Assembly: GCA_911728455.2 (NCBI GenBank)
Contig: OU452235.1
Location: 13,502,634 to 13,566,633 of the forward strand
Length of the DNA: 64,000 nt
Direction of reading: 5' to 3'
Origin: Marthasterias glacialis
Lineage: Eukaryota > Echinodermata > Asteroidea > Forcipulatida > Asteriidae
In this document: piece after piece, positions 52,451-62,360 of the stretch
Numbering within the stretch: position 1 is the stretch's first letter
How the letters are laid out: each line of letters begins with the position of its first letter
Program-made: the position numbers and the translations under genes
The notes under the pieces: generated by a model
The model's input: the letters and a program-made list of their open reading frames with translations, nothing else
Told to the model about the DNA's origin: nothing
Database searches by the model: none

Positions 52451-55400
52451 CTGGCTTCGGTCCAGCACACACGTAGCGGCCTTGGCTATTGTTGACGTAC
52501 ACACAGCATGGCCGTATGCACTGGACATCCTCGGGGTGTCCTCACTCCGCAGTCCTTGGCATCCTCCCTATTTATCCTGCAGCCCTCAAACCGGCATTTT
52601 CGGAAAGCCCATGAAAAGGGCTTTCCAACAGTGTAAGATTTGTCAGTTTCTTGCCAATACTTCGGGAGATAGAGCCGTTGCTAAATCTTGTTTTCACTCT
52701 GTTACAGCTACGTGTACAAAAGTGCCAGTAGACAGGCGTTTGAAGCGCATTCGGAGCAGCCCCGCTTCCTGGTCATTTCAAGGCGGAAGATGGCCTCGGA
52801 TGGCCGGGAAAACCGGATTTTCGGATGCAGGACTATGGCAGCTAACTGCAGGTACAAGAAAATTCTCTCTAGCCCCATTATTTGTGGAGTTATTGGCCTT
52901 GGCGCAGCCGACTTCTTTTTTCGGTTTTTTTTTTTTTTTTTTTTTTGCTGGCTTCGGTCCAGCACACACGTAGCGGCCTTGGCTATTGTTGACGTACACA
53001 CAGCATGGCCGTATGCACTGGACATCCTCGGGCTGTCCTCACTCCGCAGTCCTTGGCATCCTCCCTATTTATCCTGCAGCCCTCAAACCGGCATTTTTGG
53101 AAAGCCCATGAGCAGGGCTTTCCAACAGTGTCAGATTTGTCAGTTTCTTGCCAATACTTTGGGAGATAGAGCCGTTGCTAAGTCTTGTTTTCACTCTGTT
53201 ATAGCTTCGTGTACAAAAGTGCTATTAGACAGGCGTTTCAAGCGCATTCGGAGCAGCCCCGCTCCCTGGTCGTTTCAAGGCGGAAGATGGCCTTGGATGG
53301 CCGGGAAAACCAGATTTTTGGATGCAGGACTATGACAGCTAACTGCAGGTACAAGAAAATTCTCTCTAGCCCCATTATTTTATGGAGAAAATTCTCTCTA
53401 GCCCCATTATTTGTGGAGATATTGGCCTTGGCGCAGCCGACTTCTTTTTTGTTTTTGTTTTTGTTTTTTTTTTTTTGCTGGCTTCGGTCCAGCACACACG
53501 TAGCGGCCTTGGCTATTGTTGACGTACACACAGCATGGCCGTCTGCACTGGACATCCTCGGGGTGTCCTCACTCCGCAGTCCTTGGCATCCTCCCTATTT
53601 ATCCTGCAGCCCTCAGACCGGCATTTTCGGAAAGCCCATGAGAAGGGCTTTCCAACAGTGTAAGATTTGTCAGTTTCTTGCCAATACTTTGGGAGATAGA
53701 GCCGTTGCTAAGTCTTGTTTTCACTCTGTTACAGCTTCGTGTACAAAAGTGCCATTAGACAGGCGTTTGAAGCGTATTCGGAGCAGCCCCGCTCCCTGGT
53801 CGTTTCAAGGCGGAAGATGGCCTTGGATGGCCGGGAAAACCAGATTTTCGGATGCAGGACTATGGCAGCTAACTGCAGGTACAAGAAAATTCTCTCTAGC
53901 CTCATTATTTGTGGAGATATTGGCCTTGGCGCAGCCGACTTCTTTTTTCGTTTTTTTTTTTTTTTTTTTTGTTTTTTCTTGCTGGCTTCGGTCCAGAACA
54001 CACGTAGCGGCCTTGGCTATTGTTGACGGACACACAGCATGGCCGTATGTACTGGACATCCTCGGGGTGTCCTCACTCTGCAGTCCTGGGCATCCTCCCT
54101 ATTTATCCTGCAGCCCTCGGACCGGCATTTTCGGAAAGCCCATGAGCAGGGCTTTCCAACAGTGTCAGATTTGTCAGTTTCTTGCCAATACTTTGGGAGA
54201 TAGAGCCGTTGCTAACTCTTGTTTTCTCTCTGTTACAGCTACGTGTACAAAAGTGCCATGAGACAGGCGTTTGAAGCGCATTCGGAGCAGCCCCGCTCCC
54301 TGGTCGTTTCAAGGCGGAAGAGAGGCTTGGATGGCCAGGAAAACCGGATTTTCGGATGCATGACTATGGCAGCTAACTGGAGGTACAAGAAAATTCTCTC
54401 TAGCCCCATTATTTGTGGAGTTATTGGCCTTGGCGCAGCCGACTTCTTTTTTCGTTTTTTTTTTTTTTTTTTTTTTCTGGCTTCGGTCCAGCACACACGT
54501 AGCGGCCTTGGCTATTGTTGACGGACACACAGCATGGCCGTATGCACTGGACATCCTCGGGGTGTCCTCACTCCGCAGTCCTTGGCATCCTCCCTATTTA
54601 TCCTGCAGCCCTCAGACCGGCATTTTCGGAAAGCCCATGAGAAGGGCTTTCCAACAGTGTAAGATTTGTCAGTTTCTTGCCAATACTTTGGGAGATAGAG
54701 CCGTTGCTAAGTCTTGTTTTCACTCTGTTACAGCTTCGTGTACAAAAGTGCCATTAGACAGGCGTTTGAAGCGTATTCGGAGCAGCCCCGCTCCCTGGTC
54801 GTTTCAAGGCGGAAGATGGCCTTGGATGGCCGGGAAAACCAGATTTTCGGATGCAGGACTATGACAGCTAACTGCAGGTACAAGAAAATTCTCTCTAGCC
54901 CCATTATTTGTGGAGATATTGGCCTTGGCGCAGCCGACTTCTTTTTTGTTTTTGTTTTGTTTTGTTTTTTGCTGGCTTCGGACCAGCACACACGTAGCGG
55001 CCTTGGCTATTGTTGACGTACACACAGCATGGCCGTATGCACTGGACATCCTCGGGGTGTCCTCACTCCGCAGTCCTTGGCATCCTCCCTATTTATCCTG
55101 CAGCCCTCAGACCGGCATTTTCGGAAAGCCCATGAGAAGGGCTTTCCAACAGTGTAAGATTTGTCAGTTTCTTGCCAATACTTCGGGAGATAGAGCCGTT
55201 GCTAAATCTTGTTTTCACTCTGTTACAGCTACGTGTACAAAAGTGCCAGTAGACAGGCGTTTGAAGCGCATTCGGAGCAGCCCCGCTTCTTGGTCATTTC
55301 AAGGCGGAAGATGGCCTTGGATGGCCGGGAAAACCGGATTTTCGGATGCAGGACTATGGCAGCTAACTGCAGGTACAAGAAAATTCTCTCTAGCCCCATT

Positions 55401-57929
55401 ATTTGTGGAGTTATTGGCCTTGGCGCAGCCGACTTCTTTTTTCGGGTTTTTTTTTTTTTTTTTTTTTTTGCTGGCTTCGGTCCAGCACACACGTAGCGGC
55501 CTTGGCTATTGTTGACGTACACACAGCATGGCCGTATGCACTGGACATCCTCGGGCTGTCCTCACTCCGCAGTCCTTGGCATCCTCCCTATTTATCCTGC
55601 AGCCCTCAAACCGGCATTTTTGGAAAGCCCATGGGCAGGGCTTTCCAACAGTGTCAGATTTGTCAGTTTCTTGCCAATACTTTGGGAGATAGAGCCGTTG
55701 CTAAGTCTTGTTTTCACTCTGTTATAGCTTCGTGTACAAAAGTGCTATTAGACAGGCGTTTCAAGCGCATTCGGAGCAGCCCCGCTCCCTGGTCGTTTCA
55801 AGGCGGAAGATGGCCTTGGATGGCCGGGAAAACCAGATTTTTGGATGCAGGACTATGAGAGCTAACTGCAGGTACAAGAAAATTCTCTCTAGCCCCATTA
55901 TTTTATGGAGATATTGGCCTTGGCGCAGCCGTCTTCTTTTTTGTTTTTGTTTGTTTTTTTTTTTTTTTGCTGGCTTCGGTCCAGCACACACGTAGCGGCC
56001 TTGGCTATTGTTGACGTACACACAGCATGGCCGTATGCACTGGACATCCTCGGGGTGTCCTCACTCCGCAGTCCTTGGCATCCTCCCTATTTATCCTGCA
56101 GCCCTCAGACCGGCATTTTCAGAAAGCCCATGAGAAGGGCTTTCCAACAGTGTAAGATTTGTCAGTTTCTTGCCAATACTTTGGGAGATAGAGCCGTTGC
56201 TAAGTCTTGTTTTCACTCTGTTACAGCTTCGTGTACAAAAGTGCCATTAGACAGGCGTTTGAAGCGTATTCGGAGCAGCCCCGCTCCCTGGTCGTTTCAA
56301 GGCGGAAGATGGCCTTGGATGGCCGGGAAAACCAGATTTTCGGATGCAGGACTATGACAGCTAACTGCAGGTACAAGAAAATTCTCTCTAGCCCCATTAT
56401 TTGTGGAGATATTGGCCTTGGCGCAGCCGACTTCTTTTTTGTTTTTTTTTGTTTTTTTTTTTTTTTGCTGGCTTCGGTCCAGCACACACGTAGCGGCCTT
56501 GGCTATTGTTGACGTACACACAGCATGGCCGTATGCACTGGACATCCTCGGGGTGTCCTCACTCCGCAGTCCTTGGCATCCTCCCTATTTATCCTGCAGC
56601 CCTCAGACCGGCATTTTCGGAAAGCCCATGAGAAGGGCTTTCCAACAGTGTAAGATTTGTCAGTTTCTTGCCAATACTTTGGGAGATAGAGCCGTTGCTA
56701 AGTCTTGTTTTCACTCTGTTACAGCTTCGTGTACAAAAGTGCCATTAGACAGGCGTTTGAAGCGTATTCGGAGCAGCCCCGCTCCCTGGTCGTTTCAAGG
56801 CGGAAGATGGCCTTGGATGGCCGGGAAAACCAGATTTTCGGATGCAGGACTATGGCAGCTAACTGCAGGTACAAGAAAATTCTCTCTAGCCTCATTATTT
56901 GTGGAGATATTGGCCTTGGCGCAGCCGACTTCTTTTTTCGTTTTTTTTTTTTTTTTTTTTTTTTTTTCTTGCTGGCTTCGGTCCAGAACACACGTAGCGG
57001 CCTTGGCTATTGTTGACGGACACACAGCATGGCCGTATGTACTGGACATCCTCGGGGTGTCCTCACTCTGCAGTCCTGGGCATCCTCCCTATTTATCCTG
57101 CAGCCCTCGGACCGGCATTTTCGGAAAGCCCATGAGCAGGGCTTTCCAACAGTGTCAGATTTGTCAGTTTCTTGCCAATACTTTGGGAGATAGAGCCGTT
57201 GCTAAGTCTTGTTTTCACTCTGTTACAGCTTCGTGTACAAAAGTGCCATTAGACAGGCGTTTGAAGCGTATTCGGAGCAGCCCCGCTCCCTGGTCGTTTC
57301 AAGGCGGAAGAGAGGCTTGGATGGCCAGGAAAACCGGATTTTCGGATGCATGACTATGGCAGCTAACTGCAGGTACAAGAAAATTCTCTCTAGCCCCATT
57401 ATTTGTGGAGTTATTGGCCTTGGCGCAGCCGACTTCTTTTTTCGTTTTTTTTTTTTTTTTTTTTTTCTGGCTTCGGTCCAGCACACACGTAGCGGCCTTG
57501 GCTATTGTTGACGTACACACAGCATGGCCGTATGCACTGGACATCCTCGGGGTGTCCTCACTCCGCAGTCCTTGGCATCCTCCCTTTTTATCCTGCAGCC
57601 CTCAAACCGGCATTTTCGGAAAGCCCATGAGCAGGGCTTTCCAACAGTGTACGATTTGTCAGTTTCTTGCCAATACTTTGGGAGATAGAGCCGTTGCTAA
57701 GTCTTGTTTTCACTCTGTTACATCTACGTGTACAAAAGTGCCATTAGACAGGCGTTTGAAGCGCATTCGGAGCAGCCCCGCTCCCTGGTCGTTTCAAGGC
57801 GGAAGATGGCCTTGGATGGCCGGGAAAACCAGATTTTCGGATGCAGGACTATGACAGCTAACTGCAGGTACAAGAAAATTCTCTCTAGCCCCATTATTTG
57901 TGGAGATATTGGCCTTGGCGCAGCCGACT

Positions 57930-57967
<38 letters not shown>

Positions 57968-58916
57968 GCTTCGGTCCAGCACACACGTAGCGGCCTTGGC
58001 TATTGTTGACGTACACACAGCATGGCCGTATGCACTGGACATCCTCGGGGTGTCCTCACTCCGCAGTCCTTGGCATCCTCCCTATTTATCCTGCAGCCCT
58101 CAGACCGGCATTTTCGGAAAGCCCATGAGAAGGGCTTTCCAACAGTGTAAGATTTGTCAGTTTCTTGCCAATACTTTGGGAGATAGAGCCGTTGCTCACT
58201 CTTGTTTTCTCTTTGTTACAGCTACGTGTACAAAAGTGCCATGAGACAGGCGTTTGAAGCGCATTCGGAACAGCCCCGCTCCCTGGTCGTTTCAAGGCGG
58301 AAGATGGCCTTGGATGGCCGGGAAAACCAAATTTTCGGATGCAGGACTATGGCAGCTAACTGCAGGTACAAGAAAATTCTCTCTAGCCCCATTATTTCTG
58401 GAGTTATTGGCCTTGGCGCAGCCGACTTCTTTTTTCGGTTTTTTTTTTTTTTTTTTTTTGCTGGCTTCAGTCCAGCACACACGTAGCGGCCTTGGCTATT
58501 GTTGACGTACACACAGCATGGCCGTATGCACTGGACATCCTCGGGGTGTCCTCACTCCGCAGTCCTTGGCATCCTCCCTATTTATCCTGCAGCCCTCAAA
58601 CCGGCATTTTTGGAAAGCCCATGAGCAGGGCTTTCCAACAGTGTAAGATTTGTCAGTTTCTTGCCAATACTTTGGGAGATAGATTCGTTGCTCACTCTTG
58701 TTTTCACTCTGTTACAGCTACGTGTACAAAAGTGCCATGAGACAGGCGTTTGAAGCGCATTCGGAGCAGCCCCGCTCCCTGGTCGTTTCAAGGCGGAAGA
58801 TGGCCTTGGATGGCCGGGAAAACCAAATTTTCGGATGCAGGACTATGGCAGCTAACTGCAGGTACAAGAAAATTCTCTCTAGCCCCATTATTTCTGGAGT
58901 TATTGGCCTTGGCGCT
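52451..58916. repeat. array block 11: right-end unit family, 5- and 6-unit offsets
   Basis: Units share gagaagggc, gcgtattcgg, tggagatattgg and cttctttttt followed by G-interrupted T-runs. Offset about 2,522 bp: acttcgggag (52,661 and 55,182), ttatagcttcg (53,199 and 55,722). Offset about 2,990 bp: ggtccagaacac (53,990 and 56,980), agaggcttggatggccagg (54,319 and 57,309). The last two (near 58,195 and 58,690) share gctcactcttg and tttctggag. Confidence 0.8.
53355..53415 (+). repeat. 26-bp duplication inside one satellite unit
   Basis: gaaaattctctctagcc and its continuation occur twice in tandem in this unit, joined by tttatggag. The related unit near 55,895 has the same attattttatgg variant but only one copy. 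The duplication therefore arose in this unit, probably by slippage or out-of-register repair, or was removed from the other. Confidence 0.85.
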
Positions 58917-59740
58917 GCCGACTTCTTTTTTTAGCGTTTTTTTTTGTTTTTTTGCTTTTTTTTTTTTGCTTCCTTCGGTCCAGCACACACGAAGCGGCCT
59001 TGGCTATTGTTGACGTACACACAGCATGGCCGTAAGCACTGGACATCCTCGGGGTGTCCTCACTCCGCAGTCCCTGGCATCCTCCCTATTTATCCTGCCG
59101 CCCTCAGACCGGTATTTTCGAAAAGCCCATGAGCAGGGCTTTCCAACAGTGTCAGATTTGTCAGTTTCTTGCCAATACTTTGGGAGATAGAGCCGTTGCT
59201 AAGTCTTGTTTTCACTCTGTTACAGCTGCGTGTACAAACGTGCCATTAGATAGGCGTTTGAAGCGCATTCGGAGCAGCCCCGCTCCCTGGTCGTTTCCAG
59301 GCGGAAGATTGCCCTGGCTGGCGGGAAAAACCAGATTTTTTCTATGCAGGACTGTGGCAGCTAACTGCAGGTACAAGAAAATTTCTCTCTAGCCCCATTA
59401 TTTCTGGAGTTATTGGCCGTGGCGCTGCCGACTTCTTTTTCGGAGTTTTTTTTTTTTTTTTTCTTCTTTTTTGCTGGCTTCGGTCCAGCACACATGTAGC
59501 GGTCTTGGCTATTGTTGACGTACACACAGCATGGCCGTAAGCACTGGACATCCTCTGGGTGTCCTCACTCCACGGTCCGGGGCATCCTTCCTGTTTATCC
59601 TGCAGCCCTAAGACCAGCATTTTCGGAAAGCCCAAGAGCAGGGCTTTCCAACAGTGTCAGAATTGTTTCCCGCCATTACTTTGAGAGATAGAGCAGTTGC
59701 TAAGTTTTGTTTTCACTCTGTTACAGCTTCGTGTACAAAA
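58917..59740. repeat. decayed terminal satellite units
   Basis: The last full unit and the final partial unit carry many more differences than interior units: gcttccttcgg for the hairpin, cgaagcggcc, tcctgccgccc, gccctggctggcggg, a broken core frame with extra bases near 59,330-59,345, ctctgggtgtcc and tcccgccattactttgag. Homology stops after gtgtacaaaa at 59,740, just inside the pseudo-exon of the unit. Higher divergence at an array edge is what unequal exchange and conversion predict. Confidence 0.9.
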
Positions 59741-59850
59741 AGGGTATTTTTCTCAATTAATTTGTTTTTTTCATAAGAAACAGAGAAAATATATACAATA
59801 AATTAGAAAGGGATAGATTTAAGGTTAGGTTTAAATTGAAATATCGTCTA
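59741..59850. other. unique AT-rich junction sequence
   Basis: No satellite similarity, no gene signal and no target-site duplication were seen. It is simple AT-rich DNA joining the array to the flank. Confidence 0.6.
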
Positions 59851-60017
59851 GACTATAGGTTGCACACAACGTAATAGCCAGTAAAAGAAGTCACAAAAAG
59901 AGGAGCGCGCAACCCGATATTTTAATAAACTATGGGGAAGTCATGATCTACGAGCCGTGGTGGTACGTGGGGTCTGCAATGAAAAGGAGATGAAGGACGG
60001 GCGCCGGGAGAGGGCGA
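59851..60017 (+). repeat. direct repeat, copy 1 (promoter-like segment)
   Basis: About 165 bp aligns with 61,397-61,583. Shared blocks are ggttgcacnca, taatagcca, ggagcgcgc, atattntaat, gagccgtgg, aangaaaaggag and gggcgccggg with gagggcg. Substitutions and small indels are frequent, so the duplication is old. The segment is CpG-rich compared with the AT-rich DNA around it. Whether it is a duplicated regulatory region or a dispersed repeat of unknown class cannot be told from two copies. Confidence 0.75.
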
Positions 60018-60744
60018 CATTCGGTTTCGAGCAAGAGCTCTCGACCGGAAAGGTTTCCATATCCGACGTTAAGGGATTTTTTTGATTTTTTAACTGACAT
60101 TGGCTTTAATTTCCCTTTTTTAAATATTCCTCTCCAGGTATTAGTACACTAATTATTGAACTTTTAAAGGGACAAACCAAGCGGACATTTTAGTGCGCGA
60201 CCGGAACTTTTGCGCATTCATGCCCAAAGGACTGGGGCCTTTTTGATGTATGTGAATCTGTATTCATTATTGCGTGATGCAGGCAGGAAGCACAACATAT
60301 GTAGTGACATACTAAAGAAGTGGTACTTGTAATGTAAGCAATTTTACCAAGATTTGTAGGCTGGTCAGATGCAACAAAAAAAGGAACATACAAAAAGAGA
60401 CATTATTTAATCAGAAAGTTTTAAAATCTTAATAAATCACTTTTTTCCAGTGAGATGGCAAAGATTATTCAGATGAAAAAGATTGATCATTTAAACAATC
60501 CCCCCAAGATAAAAAAAACAGATAAATAAAAATAAATTAATAAATAATATCAAATGAACACTAATTAAAAAAGGTAAAACATTTTAACATCTACTCCATT
60601 TACTGATTTCATATCCACACGTTTTTTTAGTATGACTCAAAAATAACTTTATTTGAAGAACTATTATGTTACTGTCAGTATCTAACAAAGGGATTATACA
60701 ACTTTACAACTTAAAATGGTACATTTAAATCTTTTATTTCCATA
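60018..60744. other. AT-rich flank, no gene seen
   Basis: About 730 bp with a short GC-richer start and long A/T-rich stretches. One minus-strand open frame of 67 codons (60,190-60,393) has no recognisable domain and low-complexity composition. I see no RNA gene, no element ends and no other features. Confidence 0.5.
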
Positions 60745-61040
60745 TTTATAATTAAGCATTATTTATGAATAACCATTTTATAAATAAAGCATTATTATAA
60801 ATAATGCTTATTTATAGAGTACCTTTTTTTTTACATTATAACCATTATTTATAAATAATCAATATCTTTAAATAATCACTTTTTGTATAATTTATTTTTA
60901 TATATATTTATGAATAATAATTATTTACTATGGTGTTCCACATGATTATTTTGATGTTTTCTGTCGCATTTATATTTATAAAAATGCACCGGAAAAAATA
61001 ACAGTGCAACAGAACAATACCCACTAACCATTATTTAAAA
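60745..61040. repeat. AT-rich block with repeated short palindromes
   Basis: The word attatttat(a/g)aataa and close variants recur near 60,760, 60,843, 60,905 and 61,025, each itself a short dyad. The block is almost entirely A and T. It holds the longer palindrome listed separately. No coding signal. Confidence 0.6.
60779..60816. repeat. 38-bp near-perfect palindrome
   Basis: The left arm reads tataaataaagcattatt and the right arm aataatgcttatttata. The arms are reverse complements apart from one extra A on the left, with a spacer of only a few bases. AT palindromes of this kind can extrude as cruciforms and are breakage-prone; a function here is not implied. Confidence 0.75.
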
Positions 61041-61049
61041 AAAATCGTT

Positions 61050-61091
61050 TTATAACCTAACTCTAACTCTGACCATAACCCTAACCCTAAA
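61050..61091 (+). repeat. degenerate telomere-type repeat, first patch
   Basis: A short run of ctaac, ctctaac, cataaccctaa and ccctaaa words, a degraded CCCTAA/TTAGGG array in the CCCTAA orientation. Confidence 0.75.
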
Positions 61092-61158
61092 ATCTTTATT
61101 TTGATATCATTTTATTTTTTTATCCCTTGACATTAATAAATGAAATGATTTAAGTAAA

Positions 61159-61172
61159 ATATATATATATAT
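61159..61172. repeat. (AT)n microsatellite
   Basis: About seven AT dinucleotides just before the second telomere-type patch. Confidence 0.85.
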
Positions 61173-61173
61173 A

Positions 61174-61288
61174 AAAACCCTAAAACCCTAACCATAACCA
61201 TAACCCTAAAACCCTAACCCTAACCCTAACCCAAACCCTAAAACCCTTACCCTAACCCTAACCCTAAAGCCCTAACCCTAACCCCAAA
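61174..61288 (+). repeat. degenerate telomere-type repeat, second patch
   Basis: About 115 bp of CCCTAA units mixed with ccctaaaa, cataac, cccaaa and ccctta variants. Perfect CCCTAA occurs in short strings only, so this is an old interstitial telomere-type tract and not a chromosome end. The motif matches the telomere repeat of vertebrates and many other animals. Confidence 0.9.
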
Positions 61289-61351
61289 AATGATGGGCCC
61301 AATCGGTCATGAAAACGCGCTTCCTATTTGTCTAACCCGGAGACCCCTACT

Positions 61352-61389
61352 TACCAATCAGGTCACGAAAAGAGGAGCGCGCAACCTAG
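61352..61389 (+). repeat. direct repeat, partial copy 3
   Basis: ccaatcaggtcacgaaaag followed by aggagcgcgcaacc matches the middle of copy 1 (59,889-59,914) better than copy 2 does. It lies just before copy 2, so the region holds at least a partial tandem duplication. Confidence 0.6.
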
Positions 61390-61396
61390 CCATCTT

Positions 61397-61583
61397 GACC
61401 ATTGGTTGCACGCAAAATAGTAGCCAATAACAAGTTGCAAAACCTGGAGCGCGCTGCACAATATTGTAATTTACTCTGGGCCCGTGGAGGAGGGCCACCA
61501 GTAAGAAATTATGAGCCGTGGGAAGGGGTCACTGGCAGAACGAAAAGGAGGGTAAGACTAGAGAGCGGGCGCCGGGGGAGGGC
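61397..61583 (+). repeat. direct repeat, copy 2 (promoter-like segment)
   Basis: The counterpart of copy 1, about 1.55 kb away in the same orientation, with the same block order from ggttgcacgca to the gggcgccggg and gagggcg end. It runs straight into the candidate first exon. A 71-codon plus-strand frame over it (61,402-61,617) is not recognisable as a protein and is not called. Confidence 0.75.
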
Positions 61584-61774
61584 GTTGTTTATCTTTTTAA
61601 AACTCTTGTTGATATAATCCGCGGCAGCTGCTGCTGTCACATTTGAAACGAAGATTGTTTACACAGGATGATTTGGGGGTCCTTGCTCTGCGACCAAGAA
61701 AACGTTTTCAACACTTTAGAATTGTTCAATTTTCCTGTTCCTAGCTGGATACATTCTTCAACCCTTCTAGATAG
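61584..61774 (+). other. possible first exon with GTAAGG splice donor
   Basis: From ATG at 61,668 (A at -3) an open frame of 35 codons plus two bases (MIWGSLLCDQE..., ending ...HSSTLLD) runs to AG followed by gtaagg at 61,775, a strong donor match. An in-frame stop lies upstream at 61,644, so this would be the true start of that frame. It ends in phase 2. Joined to the acceptor at 63,909 it would hit a stop after four codons, so it could be a 5' leader with an upstream ORF, could splice elsewhere, or could be chance. No similarity is recognised. The exon start is not defined by the sequence. Confidence 0.3.
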
Positions 61775-61913
61775 GTAAGGATCAAAGTTTACTTAAATTC
61801 CATGGATATTAAGTGACAGCCGGGTACGGCATTTTAGCTTCGTTGCATCAAAGTCATAATAACATTGATAGGCTACATAAAATTGTGAAATAAATATTCC
61901 TAAAAATAGGCTT
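61775..61913. other. no feature seen between donor and foldback cluster
   Basis: About 140 bp of plain, AT-leaning sequence; intronic if the first exon is real. Confidence 0.5.
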
Positions 61914-62053
61914 AAGCCCGTTTCATACTTCACGCCAATGACGAAAGTGAAGCAAAGTTTTTTGCGTCACAATTGAAAAACAGAGCAAACTGAATTGTTG
62001 CATCACCAAAATTTGCTTTGCTTTCGCTTTCATGTGGAGTATGAACCAGGCTT
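61914..62053. mobile_element. foldback/MITE-like element 1 (140 bp)
   Basis: Ends are inverted copies: aagcccgtttcatacttcac at the left against the reverse complement of the right end, aagcctggttcatactccac. The similarity continues through acgaaagtgaagcaaa and its counterpart to about 43 bp per arm, with a centre of about 50 bp. No coding capacity. The structure is that of a non-autonomous DNA transposon. Superfamily is not assigned because no clear target-site duplication is seen. Confidence 0.75.
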
Positions 62054-62055
62054 CA

Positions 62056-62205
62056 GACTAGACCCAGTAACTGGGAACTGTGCTCCTTTTTGAAATTTTG
62101 ACATTATCTATTCGTCAGTGATCCCACATACATTACGGACTGGGGCGCTAGTACGACAGATAATGTCAAAATCTCAAAAAAGGAGTACAGCGCCCGGGTC
62201 TAGCT
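62056..62205. mobile_element. foldback/MITE-like element 2
   Basis: The left arm (to 62,109) contains tgctcctttttgaaattttg and acattatct. The right arm (62,158-62,205) is its inverted counterpart with agataatgtcaaaatctc and aaaaaaggagtaca. The outer parts, ctagaccc and gggtctag, also match. The loop is about 48 bp. It abuts element 1, and no open frame is meaningful. Confidence 0.7.
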
Positions 62206-62222
62206 TTAGACCTAGTCCTAGC

Positions 62223-62354
62223 ACACCTTGTTGTGCTGTTATGTCTCTTTTAACATCAGTCTCATCATTAATAGTTGCCAATTACCTGATGGCGACTGTG
62301 ATGAGACCGACATGACCGATGCTAGAAGAGAGCCATAACAGTCCTAACAAGTGG
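62223..62354. mobile_element. foldback/MITE-like element 3
   Basis: The left arm accttgttgtgctgttatg, ctctttt, acatc, gtctcatca matches the reverse complement of the right arm (cttgttaggactgttatgg, ctctctt, gcatc, ggtctcatca). The match continues inward (gttgcc against ggcgac) to a loop of only about 10 bp, so the whole element is nearly one long hairpin. A 65-codon frame across 62,118-62,315 is a by-product of elements 2 and 3. Confidence 0.75.
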
Positions 62355-62360
62355 GCTATT

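Larger units (their letters stand above)
1..59740. repeat. ~500-bp tandem satellite array, about 119 units
   Basis: One sequence repeats head to tail with a period near 500 bp (range about 480-523, set mostly by T-run length). The recurring words cagcatggccgt, ggaaagccc, gttacagcttcgtg and gcagccgacttc return once per unit throughout. Counting the variable codon in the unit core gave 119 units, plus a partial unit at the right end. All units are in the same orientation. By eye most neighbours differ at only a few percent of positions, mainly substitutions and T-run length. Base 1 lies inside a unit, so the array continues to the left. Long high-copy arrays with local higher-order repeats are typical of centromeric, pericentromeric or subtelomeric satellites; which one applies here is inference. 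I do not recognise the family. Confidence 0.98.
61340..61583 (+). promoter_or_regulatory. possible promoter with three CCAAT motifs
   Basis: CCAAT at 61,354-61,358, its reverse ATTGG at 61,401-61,405, and CCAAT again at 61,424-61,428, all within 75 bp. A GC-rich, GC-box-like end (gggcgccggg, gagggcg) lies near 61,566-61,583. Spaced CCAAT motifs in both orientations recall NF-Y-type promoters of TATA-less genes. A candidate first exon follows. This rests on motif density only. Confidence 0.35.

Noticed and set aside
1-59740. CRISPR-like array or rDNA spacer
   Set aside because: Unit is 500 bp with no unique spacers, and no rRNA sequence is present; the context is eukaryotic.
60190-60393. Minus-strand 67-codon frame
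   Set aside because: AT-rich region, no family resemblance, no splice or promoter context.
61402-61617. Plus-strand 71-codon frame
   Set aside because: Lies on the duplicated promoter-like segment; the frame is not conserved in the other copy.
62118-62315. Plus-strand 65-codon frame
   Set aside because: Formed across two foldback elements.
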